Source: RYN-111 sp046723735 (lineage in GTDB: Bacteria > Actinomycetota > Actinomycetes > Mycobacteriales > SCTD01). Taken from it: 38,970 bases of DNA. The stretch spans positions 1 to 38,970 of the forward strand of contig JBKOVB010000139.1 of NCBI GenBank assembly GCA_046723735.1. The letters run 5' to 3'. The notes beneath the pieces are model-generated. The model did no database searches, was not told the origin of the DNA, and saw only the letters and a list, made by a program, of their open reading frames with translations. Below, piece by piece: positions 7,083 to 16,400 of the stretch (positions within the stretch are counted from its first letter, which is position 1; every line of letters begins with the position of its first letter). The position numbers and the translations under genes are program-made.

Positions 7083-7727
7083 GTGCCCGGGGTCGTGTGC
7101 CTGCAGGGGGGTGGGGAGTTCTCGCGCGGCTGCCGCGAGATGGACGCCGAGGTCCTGAGCCGGGCGCCTGGACCCGTGGCGGTGGTGCCGCTCGCCTCAG
7201 GGCCCGGCACCGACTACCGACGGGCGCACGAGCACGGCGGGCGCTACTACCGGTCTCTCGGCGCTGAGGTGCTCGACGTGCCGGACCCGCGGTCGCAGGA
7301 CGTGGCCGACGTGGTGGGGCGGGCTGGCGTGATCGTGCTGCCCGGGGGCTCGCCGAGCCGCCTGCGCCGGGCCCTGGCCGACACCGGGCTGCCGGCCCAA
7401 CTGCGGCAGCTGGTCGCCGAGGGGGGCGCCGTCATCGGCTCCAGCGCCGGCGCGATGCTGCTCGCCGGCTGGACCGTCCTGCCGGAGGAGGGGCTGCGTT
7501 TCGTCGAGGCCCTTGGCCTCGTGCCGGGGGTCGTCGTCGTGCCGCACTGGGACGGCGACCGCCAGACGTGGCTCGCCGCGATCGAGCGCGGCACGGTGCT
7601 CGGCATCCCGGAAGAGTCCGGTGTGCTGGTCGAGGACGGGACCCTCACGCCGGTCGGGCAGCGCCCGACCCGGTTGGTCCGCGAGGAGTCCGACCTGAGC
7701 GTCGGTGCGAGGCTTCCGACGGCCTGA
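7083..7727 (+). CDS. Type 1 glutamine amidotransferase-like / peptidase S51-like protein
   Basis: About 214 residues with the cyanophycinase/dipeptidase E (S51) alpha/beta fold. The N-terminal strand and turn VVCLQGGGEF, the VIVLPGGSPSRLRRAL segment and the nucleophile elbow VIGSSAGAMLLAG (Ser of GSSAGA) are clear. A C-terminal IPEESGVLVEDGTLTPVG matches the family's closing segment. Whether it is a peptidase is uncertain; many actinobacterial members are uncharacterised. I prefer GTG 7083, preceded by GAGAGGA at about 9 nt; GTG 7059 in the same frame would add 8 residues. Upstream of the start is a 12-bp palindrome CGCGAGCTCGCG (7022-7033). Confidence 0.82.
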   Translation: MPGVVCLQGGGEFSRGCREMDAEVLSRAPGPVAVVPLASGPGTDYRRAHEHGGRYYRSLGAEVLDVPDPRSQDVADVVGRAGVIVLPGGSPSRLRRALADTGLPAQLRQLVAEGGAVIGSSAGAMLLAGWTVLPEEGLRFVEALGLVPGVVVVPHWDGDRQTWLAAIERGTVLGIPEESGVLVEDGTLTPVGQRPTRLVREESDLSVGARLPTA

Positions 7728-7772
7728 GTGGAATGCTCTGCTCGCACGTCCCGAACGAGGAGGTAGGCCGCG

Positions 7773-9926
7773 GTGACCGAGAACCCGGCAGAAGGCCCGG
7801 TGTCGGCCCGGATGCAGGAGCTGCTCTCGCGTGCCGTGGAGGAGCAGGTCAGCGAGCAGCGGCAGGTGGCCGAGGCGCTGGCGGAGCTCCGCAGCACCGT
7901 GACGGCGCTCGAGGACTCCGTCCGAGGCGCCGCGTCGAACGACGCCGTCGAGCGGCTCGACAGCACCATGAGCACGGTGGTGGCCGACCTCCGGACCGCC
8001 ACCACCTTGCTGAGCCAGCGCCTCGACACGCTCGGCCAGCGGGTGGAGTCCATCGTGGCGGACACGAGCGCGCCGCTGGAGCAGACCGCGGTGCGGCTGG
8101 GGGCGCTGGCGTCCGAGGTCTCTGCCCAGGGCTCGAGCGTGGAGCGGCTGCGGGCCGTGCTGGAGCTCATGGGCTCGTTCCCGGAGGCCCTGTCCGCACT
8201 GCAGCGGGACGTCGCCGGACTGCACGACCGGCTGTCCCCGCTGGCCGACGTGCAGAGCGGCGTGTCGGACCTCAGCGCCCGCACCGCCGCCACGCTGAAC
8301 GCGCTGGTGCCGCAGCTGGAGTCGCTGCAGGAGAAGGTCGCCGCGCTCGGCGCGGTGCCGGGTCCAGACCGGCTCCGCGACGCGGTCGTCGACGCCCTCG
8401 GCACCCGGCTCGACCGCGTGCAGCAGGCGGCGGAGCGTCCGGCAGTCGGACCGGAGGTGCTGCGCAGCGGCCTGGGTGACCTGCGAGCCGGCCTCACGGC
8501 GGCCGTCGGGGAAGCCACCGAGCCGCTGACCACGGGCCTGCTCGGTCTCGAGGCCCGGCTCGACCGCCTCGAGTCCCGCCTCGGCGTGCTCGACGACCTC
8601 GCGGCAGCGGGCCGTGAGGAGGCCTCCGCGGTGGGCGACGTGCAGGAGCGCCTCGACCGGGTCGTCGGGCTCCAGGGGCAGCTCGAGACGGTCTCGGCGG
8701 AGCTCGCCGCCCTGCGGGCTGCGGTCTCGCGTGACCCGGTGCAGCCCGCGCTGCAGGAGCTGTCGGCCGACCTGGCCGCCCTGGCCACGCGGGTCGCGCA
8801 GCAGGGCCCGCCTGCGGTCGAGGACGTGGCGGCCCAGGTCAGCCAGCGGGTTGCCGACCGGCTCGTCGAGGTGCTCGCCCCCCGGATCTCCGACGTCGTG
8901 CTGACACGGGTCAGTGCCGCGCTGGTCACCCAGCTCGGAGAAGCCCTGGCGCCGCGGCTGCGCGCGGAGACCGAAGGGGTGCTTCGGGCCCTGAGCTCCG
9001 AGAGCGAGAAACGGATCCTGGTCCACGTCGACGAGGCTGTGCTGACGCTGGCCGAGGCGTTGCTGCGTCGCAAGGGCGTACGGCGGGCTGTCCCCGTCGA
9101 GGTCCCCGCGGAGCCGCCACGGGCGAAGAGCACCCCGCCACCGGTGGCGCAGCCGCCCGTGCAGGACATCCTCGACGAGCTCGCGGCCGACGAGCCGCTC
9201 GTCGGCGAGTCCCTCGTGGAGGAGGCGCTCGTCGAGCAGGCCCTGCCGGAGGTCGTCACGGAACCGGAGGAGACCAGTCCGGTGATGGGCGCCGTCCAGG
9301 AGGCGGAGTTCCCCGAGATCCCGGCGCCGCCGCCCGCGGCCGAGCTGCTTGAGCCGGCGACGGCACAGGCGCCCGCGGCCGTCACGACCGGGCTCGCTCC
9401 GACGCCGGTCGCGCGGCTGTCGCCCTCGGAGGCGCTCGCGCGCATCGCGGAACACGCGCCCGCAACGGCCGAGCAGGCGTCGGCGGAGCCGAACCCGGTC
9501 GTCGACGCACCCCCCGCCAAGACGGCCGGGCCCGCGAAGTCACCGGTCAAGGCGACGGGTGGCACCGACAAGCCTGCGGCGAAGAAAGCGCCGGCCAAGC
9601 GTGCGGCCAAGAAGGCGCCCGCGAAGGCCGGTGGCACCGCCCGGTTCGCGAGCTCCACGCCGGCGTCGGCACCGGCCAAGGCCCCGCGTCCTCGGCCGCG
9701 CCCGCTGCTGGAGCCCACGCCCGACCTCGACGACGAGATGCGCCCGGTGCGCAACGGCACGGTGCCCCCGCCACCCCCGAGCGTGCCGCCGGCAGTCCCG
9801 CCGGTGACGCCGCCACCCCCGGCACCCGCGCCCTACTCGCAGCCGCCTGCCCCCGCGGCCCCGCCGCCCGTCGTACGGCCTGCGGAGCCGCGCAAGCGCA
9901 AGCCGTGGTGGCGCCCCGGAGGCTGA
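7773..9926 (+). CDS. Long coiled-coil protein with disordered KAP/Pro-rich tail (717 aa)
   Basis: Not a family I can name. Residues about 10-430 are one long heptad-type region rich in Leu, Ala, Glu, Gln and Arg (LDTLGQRVESIV, LEARLDRLESRLGVL), with helix-breaking residues only at intervals, so an extended coiled coil is expected. From about 445 the chain becomes low complexity: an acidic/Pro segment, a histone-H1-like basic stretch (KKAPAKRAAKKAPAK, around 600), then Pro-rich runs, ending KRKPWWRPGG. There is no signal peptide or transmembrane helix. The basic tail could bind DNA or polyphosphate, or an acidic membrane surface; this is inference. GTG 7773 is supported by GAGGAGG 9 nt upstream. 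Transcribed with the same polarity as the flanking genes, but no tight coupling. Confidence 0.85.
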   Translation: MTENPAEGPVSARMQELLSRAVEEQVSEQRQVAEALAELRSTVTALEDSVRGAASNDAVERLDSTMSTVVADLRTATTLLSQRLDTLGQRVESIVADTSAPLEQTAVRLGALASEVSAQGSSVERLRAVLELMGSFPEALSALQRDVAGLHDRLSPLADVQSGVSDLSARTAATLNALVPQLESLQEKVAALGAVPGPDRLRDAVVDALGTRLDRVQQAAERPAVGPEVLRSGLGDLRAGLTAAVGEATEPLTTGLLGLEARLDRLESRLGVLDDLAAAGREEASAVGDVQERLDRVVGLQGQLETVSAELAALRAAVSRDPVQPALQELSADLAALATRVAQQGPPAVEDVAAQVSQRVADRLVEVLAPRISDVVLTRVSAALVTQLGEALAPRLRAETEGVLRALSSESEKRILVHVDEAVLTLAEALLRRKGVRRAVPVEVPAEPPRAKSTPPPVAQPPVQDILDELAADEPLVGESLVEEALVEQALPEVVTEPEETSPVMGAVQEAEFPEIPAPPPAAELLEPATAQAPAAVTTGLAPTPVARLSPSEALARIAEHAPATAEQASAEPNPVVDAPPAKTAGPAKSPVKATGGTDKPAAKKAPAKRAAKKAPAKAGGTARFASSTPASAPAKAPRPRPRPLLEPTPDLDDEMRPVRNGTVPPPPPSVPPAVPPVTPPPPAPAPYSQPPAPAAPPPVVRPAEPRKRKPWWRPGG

Positions 9927-10012
9927 GTCGACGCGTTGCACCCCTCCGGCCGGGAATCCGGACAGGCCTGGCAGGCTTGAGGGGGAGAGAACCGTCCCCT
10001 GAGGAGCCTGTC

Positions 10013-11191
10013 GTGTCCCTGCCGCCGCTTGTCGAGCCGGCCGCTGAGCTGTCGCGCGAAGAGGTCATGCGCTACAGCCGGCACCTGATCATCCCGGACG
10101 TCGCGACGGCCGGTCAGAAGCGGCTCAAGAACGCCAAGGTGCTGTGCGTGGGCGCGGGCGGATTGGGGTCGCCGGCCCTGATGTACCTCGCCGCGGCGGG
10201 TGTGGGGACGCTCGGCATCGTCGAGTTCGACACCGTCGACGAGTCGAACCTGCAGCGGCAGATCATCCACGGGCAGAGCGACGTCGGCCGGTCCAAGGCG
10301 GAGAGCGCCCGCGACTCGGTCAAGCAGATCAACCCGCTGATCGACGTCGTCGTCCACGAGACGCGTCTTGACAACGACAACGTCATGGAGATCTTCAGCC
10401 AGTACGACCTCATCGTCGACGGCACCGACAACTTCGCGACGCGGTACATGGTCAACGACGCGGCGTACTTGCTCGGCAAGCCGTACGTCTGGGGCTCGAT
10501 CTACCGCTTCGACGGCCAGGCCAGCGTCTTCTGGCCGGAGCACGGCCCCTGCTACCGCTGCCTCTACCCCGAGCCGCCACCTCCCGGCATGGTGCCGAGC
10601 TGCGCCGAGGGCGGCGTGCTCGGCGTGCTGTGCGCGTCCATCGGCTCGATCCAGGTGACCGAGGCGATCAAGGTCCTCACCGGCATCGGGGACCCGCTGG
10701 TCGGCTCGCTGATGGTCTACGACGCCTTGGAGATGACCTACCGCAAGGTCAAGGTGCGCAAGGACCCCGAGTGCCCGCTGTGCGGGAAGAACCCGACGAT
10801 CACCGAGCTCATCGACTACGAGACCTTCTGCGGCGTGCTGTCCGACGAGGCCCAGGAGGCCGCGGCCGGCTCGACGATCCTCGCCACCGAGCTCAAGGAC
10901 ATGATCGAGGGCGACGAGCAGATCTTCCTCGTCGACGTCCGTGAACCCGCGGAGTACGAGATCGTCAAGATCCCGGGCTCGGTCCTCATCCCCAAGGGCG
11001 AGATCCTCAACGGCTCGGCGCTCGCGTCGCTGCCGCAGGACAAGAAGGTCGTCATGTACTGCAAGACCGGCATCCGGTCGGCCGAGGCGCTCGCCGCGGT
11101 GAAGGCCGCCGGCTTCGGCAACGCGGTGCACGTGCAGGGCGGCGTGATCGCCTGGGCGAACCAGGTCGACCCCAGCCTCCCGACGTACTAG
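10013..11191 (+). CDS. moeZ: MoeZ-type adenylyltransferase/sulfurtransferase (ThiF-rhodanese)
   Basis: A 392-residue fusion of an E1-like (ThiF/MoeB) domain with a C-terminal rhodanese. It adenylates the C-terminal Gly-Gly of sulfur-carrier proteins and thiolates it, for molybdopterin, cysteine (CysO) and thioquinolobactin-type pathways in actinobacteria. The ATP site is VGAGGLGSP (46-54). Zinc cysteines are CYRC (180-183) and CPLC (254-257). The candidate adduct Cys is in PSCAEGG (197). The rhodanese active loop is YCKTGIRS with Cys350. Start GTG 10013 has GAGGAG 7 nt upstream; length agrees with MoeZ. The gene position corresponds to moeB1/moeZ (Rv3206c) in M. tuberculosis. A strong terminator follows. 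Confidence 0.96.
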   Translation: MSLPPLVEPAAELSREEVMRYSRHLIIPDVATAGQKRLKNAKVLCVGAGGLGSPALMYLAAAGVGTLGIVEFDTVDESNLQRQIIHGQSDVGRSKAESARDSVKQINPLIDVVVHETRLDNDNVMEIFSQYDLIVDGTDNFATRYMVNDAAYLLGKPYVWGSIYRFDGQASVFWPEHGPCYRCLYPEPPPPGMVPSCAEGGVLGVLCASIGSIQVTEAIKVLTGIGDPLVGSLMVYDALEMTYRKVKVRKDPECPLCGKNPTITELIDYETFCGVLSDEAQEAAAGSTILATELKDMIEGDEQIFLVDVREPAEYEIVKIPGSVLIPKGEILNGSALASLPQDKKVVMYCKTGIRSAEALAAVKAAGFGNAVHVQGGVIAWANQVDPSLPTY

Positions 11192-11206
11192 TCGCACGTC
11201 CTTGCG

Positions 11207-11236
11207 CAGGGCCCGCCCCGAACGGGGCGGGCCCTG
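11207..11236 (+). terminator. Strong GC hairpin terminator after moeZ
   Basis: A perfect 13-bp stem, CAGGGCCCGCCCC paired with GGGGCGGGCCCTG, closed by a GAAC loop (11220-11223). It begins 15 nt past the moeZ TAG. Only a short T-run (GTTTG) follows, typical of actinobacterial terminators. Confidence 0.85.
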
Positions 11237-11295
11237 GGCGTTTGCGACGAAGCGGATCTGGGGGACTATGAACCCGTATCCCCCCGGAGGTGGCC

Positions 11296-12108
11296 ATGCG
11301 CTCTCGAGTCCCGGTACCGCTGCTCGTCCTCACCGTCGTCCTCGCTCTGGTCGGCATCGGCCGTCCGGCCGTTGCCGCCACCTGGGCGCCCGCGGCCACG
11401 GCCCAGGTGCACCCGGGGGTGCAGACCTTCACCGCCGGGGCCCAGTGCACGGCCAACTTCGTGTTCACCGACGGCACCACCACCTACCTCGGGCAGGCTG
11501 CGCACTGCGCCAGCACGGGCACCAACACCGACACCAACGGGTGCACCACGCAGTCGTTGCCGCTCGGCACGCCCGTCGACGTCGCCGGCTTCACGGGCAC
11601 CCTCGCGTACAGCTCCTGGCTCGCCATGCGGAGCGCGCACGAGACCGACGCGAACACCTGCGCCTACAACGACCTGGCGCTGATCAAGCTGCCGGCTGCA
11701 GCCGTCGCCACCACCAACCCGAGCGTCCCCGTGTACGGCGGTCCGGTGGGTCTCGGGGCCGGAACCTCGAGCGGGGACTTCGTCTACAGCTACGGCAACT
11801 CCGAGCTGCGCCTAGGCCTGTCGCCGCTGAGCCCGAAGCGCGGGATCAGCCTGGGCGACAGCGCCGGCGGCTGGACCACCGACGTGTACACCCTCACGCC
11901 GGGGATCCCTGGTGACAGCGGCTCCGGGTTCCTCGACGCGACGGGGCGTGCCTTCGGAGTGCTCTCGACCGTGCAGCTCGCGCCACTCGCGGCCAGCAAC
12001 GGCATCGGCAACCTCGCGAAGGAGATCGCGTACGCCCGCAGTCACGGCGTCGCGGGACTGGCCCTGGTGCCGGGGACCCAGGCGTTCAACGCCGACGCCC
12101 TCCTCTGA
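11296..12108 (+). CDS. Secreted trypsin-like serine protease
   Basis: A 270-residue exported chymotrypsin-fold protease. Residues 1-28 form a Sec signal peptide: MRSR, a hydrophobic core (VPLLVLTVVLALVGIG), and an Ala-x-Ala site in PAVAA. The catalytic triad is visible: His70 in GQAAHC, Asp126 in YNDLALIKL, Ser208 in PGDSGSGFL. Cys51/Cys71 and Cys83/Cys122 could form disulfides. Start is ATG 11296, with GGAGG at 11286-11290 (5 nt spacing); the GTG six bases earlier is too close to the SD. No propeptide or extra domain. It lies between moeZ and the alkyltransferase-like gene, where I do not recall a protease in M. tuberculosis, so it may be a lineage-specific insertion. Substrate unknown. Confidence 0.9.
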   Translation: MRSRVPVPLLVLTVVLALVGIGRPAVAATWAPAATAQVHPGVQTFTAGAQCTANFVFTDGTTTYLGQAAHCASTGTNTDTNGCTTQSLPLGTPVDVAGFTGTLAYSSWLAMRSAHETDANTCAYNDLALIKLPAAAVATTNPSVPVYGGPVGLGAGTSSGDFVYSYGNSELRLGLSPLSPKRGISLGDSAGGWTTDVYTLTPGIPGDSGSGFLDATGRAFGVLSTVQLAPLAASNGIGNLAKEIAYARSHGVAGLALVPGTQAFNADALL

Positions 12109-12120
12109 GACCCTTCGTGG

Positions 12121-12483
12121 GTGCCCCGCCCTGCCTCCTCCTCAGCCGGTCTCGCGGTCCGTCCGGGGGCTGACAGCGCGCCCACGCCGTTCGCGCGCGC
12201 GGTGCTCGACGTGGTGGCGCGCATCCCCCGCGGGAAGGTCATGACGTACGGCGACGTCGCGGAGTACCTCGGCCAGGGCTCGCCGCGCACCGTCGGCACC
12301 GTCATGGCCAAGCACGGCCACGAGGTCGCGTGGCAGCGGGTCGTGCAGGCGAGCGGCCGGCCCGCGGAGCCGTACGTCGAGCAGGCGCTCGCCCTGCTCC
12401 GCGCCGAGGGCTGCCCGGTCCAGGGGGAGAAGGTCCTGCTGTCGCACGCTCGCTGGGACGGCGTGTCGAGCCACATCCCTTGA
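12121..12483 (+). CDS. DNA alkyltransferase-like protein (ATL, MGMT family)
   Basis: A 120-residue protein with the C-terminal DNA-binding domain of O6-alkylguanine alkyltransferases: FARAVLDVVARIPRGKVMTYGDVAEYLG, then RTVGTVMAKHG. The position of the alkyl-accepting Cys (PCHRV in MGMT) reads AWQRVV, with Trp, so it cannot be a methyltransferase. Such ATL proteins bind O6-alkylguanine, flip it and hand it to nucleotide excision repair. Start is GTG 12121 (GACCCT ends 6 nt upstream); the first 18 residues are unconserved. The locus matches Rv3204 of M. tuberculosis in order, next to adnA. Its TGA is the first three bases of a 63-bp nested inverted repeat. Confidence 0.9.
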   Translation: MPRPASSSAGLAVRPGADSAPTPFARAVLDVVARIPRGKVMTYGDVAEYLGQGSPRTVGTVMAKHGHEVAWQRVVQASGRPAEPYVEQALALLRAEGCPVQGEKVLLSHARWDGVSSHIP

Positions 12484-12543
12484 TCAACAGGAGAACCACA
12501 CGCGACACGCCGGGCGTGTCGGGTGCGGAAGTCCTGTTGATCA
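12481..12543. repeat. 63-bp nested inverted repeat between convergent genes
   Basis: Outer arms TGATCAACAGGA (12481-12492) and TCCTGTTGATCA (12532-12543) are perfect 12-bp complements. Inside them is a second perfect pair, CGACACGCC (12503-12511) and GGCGTGTCG (12513-12521), around one G; the intervening segments pair partly (CCACAC against GTGCGG). The left arm begins with the ATL stop codon. As one long hairpin it would serve as a bidirectional terminator for the ATL gene and the adenosine kinase gene, which ends at 12578. The AT-rich outer arms contrast with the surroundings, so a small mobile repeat is an alternative. Confidence 0.75.
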
Positions 12544-12577
12544 CGAAAGGGGGCCGTTCCTCGCGAGAAGGGCACTG

Positions 12578-13060
12578 TCAGAGCTTGTAGCCGATCGCGC
12601 GCAGCAAGGCCTTGCGGTCGGCCTCGTCGGCGTCGGTCTCGACCCCCAGAGGCGCCTGTCCGTCGACCACGCCCACCACGCCGCGGCCGAGGTCGGTCTC
12701 GGCGACGAGCACGTCGACCGGGTTGGCCGTCGCGCAGAAGACCCGGCACACCTCGGGCACCTGCTTGACCTGGTTGAGGACGTTGACCGGGAAGCCCTCG
12801 CGCAGCAGCACGACGAACACGTGACCGGCACCGATCGCCTGCGCGTTGCGCACCGCGAGGTCCACCAGCTCCGGGTCGTTGCCGGACCGTCGTACGAGGC
12901 ACGGGCCAGAGGCCTCGTTGAAGGCGACGCCGAAGCGCAGGTGCGGGCTCGAGCCGGCGAGCGCCTCGTGCAGGTCCTCGACCGTCTTGATGAAGTGCGC
13001 GTGCCCCACGATCACGTTGAGGTCGTCGGGCTTGTCGACAGGTACGGCGGTCAGCTCCAT
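12578..13060 (-). CDS. Adenosine-specific kinase family protein
   Basis: A 160-residue protein of the PF04008 adenosine-specific kinase family (crystal structures known from archaea), proposed to phosphorylate adenosine. It runs MELTAVPVDKPDDLNVIVGHAHFIKTVEDLHEAL, then FGVAFNEASGPCLVRRSGND, GAGHVFVVLLREGFPVNVLNQVKQVPEVCRVFCATANP, and DGQAPLGVE. These blocks (GQSHFIKTVEDL-like, FGxAFxEASGxxLVRxxGN, PVNVLNxxKxVPEVCxIFCATAN) are highly characteristic. Start is ATG 13060, 7 nt beyond the TfoX stop, so the two are an operon. Only the family assignment is firm; in vivo function in actinobacteria is not established. Confidence 0.92.
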   Translation of the reverse strand: MELTAVPVDKPDDLNVIVGHAHFIKTVEDLHEALAGSSPHLRFGVAFNEASGPCLVRRSGNDPELVDLAVRNAQAIGAGHVFVVLLREGFPVNVLNQVKQVPEVCRVFCATANPVDVLVAETDLGRGVVGVVDGQAPLGVETDADEADRKALLRAIGYKL

Positions 13061-13067
13061 CGCGTCG

Positions 13068-13415
13068 TCATCGCTTCCTTGGCTTCTTCGCGGGCAGGGA
13101 GCGGGCGTAGGCGGTCCCGAGCTGCACCCAGCGCTCAAGTGCGGAGCTGCCCTGGAGGTCCTCCGACGGGACCCGGAGCCAGCCCTGCATGACGCGGCCC
13201 TGCATCTCCATCGGCTCGGCGGTGGTGGTGGCGACCAGCTCCGCACCGGCCCGGGGGTCGACCCTGACGAGCGCACCGCCTTCCCCGCTCGCCGCGATCG
13301 CCATGTTGCCGTCGATCAGGAACGCCAGCCCGCCGAACATCTTCTGCTCGGTGAGCCCGGGCTCCGCGTCGAGCAGCGCCCGGATGCGCTCTGCCAGGTC
13401 TTCGTCGTACGCCAT
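13068..13415 (-). CDS. TfoX N-terminal domain protein
   Basis: A 115-residue TfoX/Sxy N-terminal domain protein: MAYDEDLAERIRALLDAEPGLTEQKMFGGLAFLIDGNMAIAA contains the signature KMFGGxxFxxxGxM, followed by VRVDPRAGAELV and the LQGWLRVP-like segment. The C-terminus is Lys/Arg rich (AKKPRKR). Proteins of this size lack the C-terminal TfoX domain and are common in actinobacteria, with no proven competence role. ATG 13415 has CACGAT ending 6 nt upstream. It is divergent from adnA across 32 bp and cotranscribed with the adenosine-kinase-family gene. Confidence 0.9.
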   Translation of the reverse strand: MAYDEDLAERIRALLDAEPGLTEQKMFGGLAFLIDGNMAIAASGEGGALVRVDPRAGAELVATTTAEPMEMQGRVMQGWLRVPSEDLQGSSALERWVQLGTAYARSLPAKKPRKR

Positions 13416-13447
13416 GAGGGCATCGTGCCTCTTCCTGTCGCAGGCGC

Positions 13448-16400
13448 ATGGTTGGCTTGCGTGCGATGTCCTCCCGTGCCCGCCCCGTCTCGCCGTACCG
13501 GCTCGTCCGTCCCGCACCTCCGCAGGCGACGCGACTCGTCGCCGACCAGGGGCAGCAGCGGGTCCTCGACCACCCGGGCGGGCCGCTGCTCGTGCTCGCC
13601 GGACCCGGGACGGGCAAGACCACCACGCTGGTCGAGGCGGTCGCGCGCAAGGTCGAGAGCGGCGTCCCGGCCGACCAGGTGCTGGTGCTGACGTTCAGTC
13701 GGAAGGCCGCAGGCGAGCTGCGCGAGCGGATCACTGCCCGGCTCGGCACCCCGACGGCCGGCCCGAGTGCCTGGACGTTCCACGCCTTCTGCTACGCGCT
13801 GGTGCGCGAGCACCAGCCGAAGGAGCTCTACGCCGAGCCGCTGCGACTGCTGTCGGGCCCGGAGCAAGACGTGGCGCTGCGCGAGCTGCTCCGGGGCTCG
13901 CTGGACCTCGGCAGGCCCTGGCCCGACAGCCTGCGGGTCGCGCTGGGCACCCGCGGTCTCGCGGAGGAGGTGCGTGCGCTCCTGAGCCGGGCCCGCGAGG
14001 TCGGCCTCGACCCCGACCAGCTGGGGGCGCTGGCCGTGCGCGAGGGACGCGAGGACTGGCAGGCGCTGGCGGGTTTCTTCGCCGAGTACCTCGACGTCCT
14101 CGACGCACAGGGTGCCCTCGACTACGCCGAGGTGGTGCACCGTGCGGTGCTCGTGGCCGAGCAGCAGCAGGCGGCGCTCCGCCAGCGCTACCAGGCGGTG
14201 TTCGTCGACGAGTACCAGGACACCGATCCGGCCCAGGAGCGGCTGCTGCAGGCCCTCGCGGGCCAGGGCCGCGACCTCGTCGTCGTCGGCGACCCGGACC
14301 AGGCGATCTACGCCTTCCGGGGCGCGGACGTGACGGGCATCCTCGAGTTCCGCGACCGCTTCCGTACGGCGGGCGGCGACCCCGCCCCGGTCGTCGCGCT
14401 GCAGACGTGCCGCCGCTCGGGCGCCGCGCTGCTCGAGGTCTCCCGGCGGGCCGTGGAGCGCGTGCCGTTGCCGCCCTCGCTGCGCGGGCTGCGGGACATC
14501 GCCCCCGGCAAGAGCGCGGCGGGCAGCGTCGAGGTGCACACGCACCCCTCCGTCGGCGCCGAGGCCGAGGCGGTCGCCGACCTGCTCCGCCGCGAGCACC
14601 TCGAGCACGGCACGCGCTGGTCCGACATGGCGGTGCTGGTCCGGTCGGGCGCGCGGTCGGTCCCGTTGCTCCGCCGGGTGCTCAGCGCGGCGGGCGTACC
14701 CCTCGAGGTCGCGGGCGACGAGGTGCCGCTCGCCCAGGAGCCGGCCGTGGCACCGCTGCTGCTCGCCCTGCGCGTGGCGGCCGACCGCGAGGCACTCACC
14801 GCCGAGGCGGCCCGGCAGCTGCTGCTGTCCCCTCTGGGCGGGGCGGACCCGGCGGCGCTGCGCCGGCTCGGTCGCGAGCTTCGGGCGCACGACCGGCTGG
14901 TGCGCGAACGCCGCGGCGAGTCCCCGCTGCCCTCGCCGAGCGGCGAGCTCATCCGCGAGGCGGTCGCCGACCCGCGCCCGTTGCTGGTGCTCGACGAGAA
15001 GGTGGTCCGGCCCGCCGTACGGCTGGCGCAGCTGCTGGACAAGGCGCGCACAGCACTCAAGGACGGGCCGGAGCAGGCGCTGTGGGAGCTGTGGCAGGGC
15101 AGTCCCTGGCCCGAGCGGCTGGAGCGAGCGTCGTTCTCAGGCGGGGCGGCGGGGCGGGCGGCCGACCGCGACCTCGATGCCGTGGTGTCGCTGTTCGCCA
15201 CCGTGAGCCGGGCCCAGGAGCGGCGGCAGGGTCGCGTCACCGCGCTGCTCGACGAGATCGAGGCGCAGCAGATCCCCGGCGACACGCTCGCCGACACGGG
15301 GGTGCGGGGCGACGCGGTGCGGCTGCTCACCGCCCACCGCAGCAAGGGCCTGGAGTGGGACGTGGTCGTCGTCGCCGGGGTGCAGGAGGGCGTGTGGCCG
15401 GACCTGCGCCGCCGGTCGAGCCTGCTCGACACGGACCGGCTGGACCGCGACGGCCTGCGCGAACCCGCCGACCGGGCGAGTCTGCTGGCCGACGAGCGGC
15501 GGCTGTTCTACGTCGCGCTCACTCGCGCGAAGCGGCGGCTCGTCGTGACCGCGGTCGACAGCCCGGAGGACGACGGCGAGCGGCCCAGCAGGTTCCTCGA
15601 GGACCTCGGGCTCGACATCACCGTGCACACCGACCGGTCCACCCGGCCCCTGTCGCTGACCGCGCTGGTGGCGGCGCTGCGGCGGCGCGCGGTGGACCCC
15701 GCCGCGTCGTCCGGGATGCGCCGGGCGGCCGCCGCGCGGCTGGCCCGGCTGGCCGAGGCGGTCGACGAGCACGGCCGGCCGCTGGTCCCGGCCGCCGACC
15801 CGGCGCGCTGGTGGGGCCTGGTCGAGACCACGCACTCCGGCACCCCGGTGGTCGACCCGGACGAGCCGGTGCGGCTCTCGGCGTCGGGGCTGCAGCGGAT
15901 GGCGGACTGCCCGCTGCGCTGGTTCCTGGAGAAGAAGGCGGCTGCAGAGTCGGCGTCGAGCAGCGCCATGGGGTTCGGCAACGTCGTGCACGCGCTCGCG
16001 CACGAGGTCGGCCAGGGCACCACGGACCCGGACCTCTCGGCGTTGATGGACCGGCTCGACCGGGTCTGGCACCAGTTGGCCTTCGACGCGCCCTGGCAGT
16101 CGGTGCTGCAGCGCGAGCAGGCCCGCGAGGCGCTCCAGCGACTTCTCGTGTGGCACGCCGCAGAGCGCGGTCGCGAGCTGGTCGGCACCGAGATGGCGTT
16201 CGACGTCGAGGTCGCGGTCGAGGGCGGCGCGGCCCGGCTCACCGGTCAGGTCGACCGGCTCGAACGAGGCCCCGACGGCGCGCTGCACGTCGTCGACCTC
16301 AAGACCGGCAAGACCGCACCCGCCGCCAAGGAGATCGCCGAGCACCCGCAGCTCGGCGTCTACCAGCTGGTGGTCCGCGAAGGCGGGTTCGGTCCCGCCC

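Noticed and set aside
7197..9760. Two long minus-strand frames (752 and 837 codons) opposite the coiled-coil gene
   Set aside because: Ser/Arg/Ala-dominated shadows of the high-GC plus-strand gene; no start signals or motifs.
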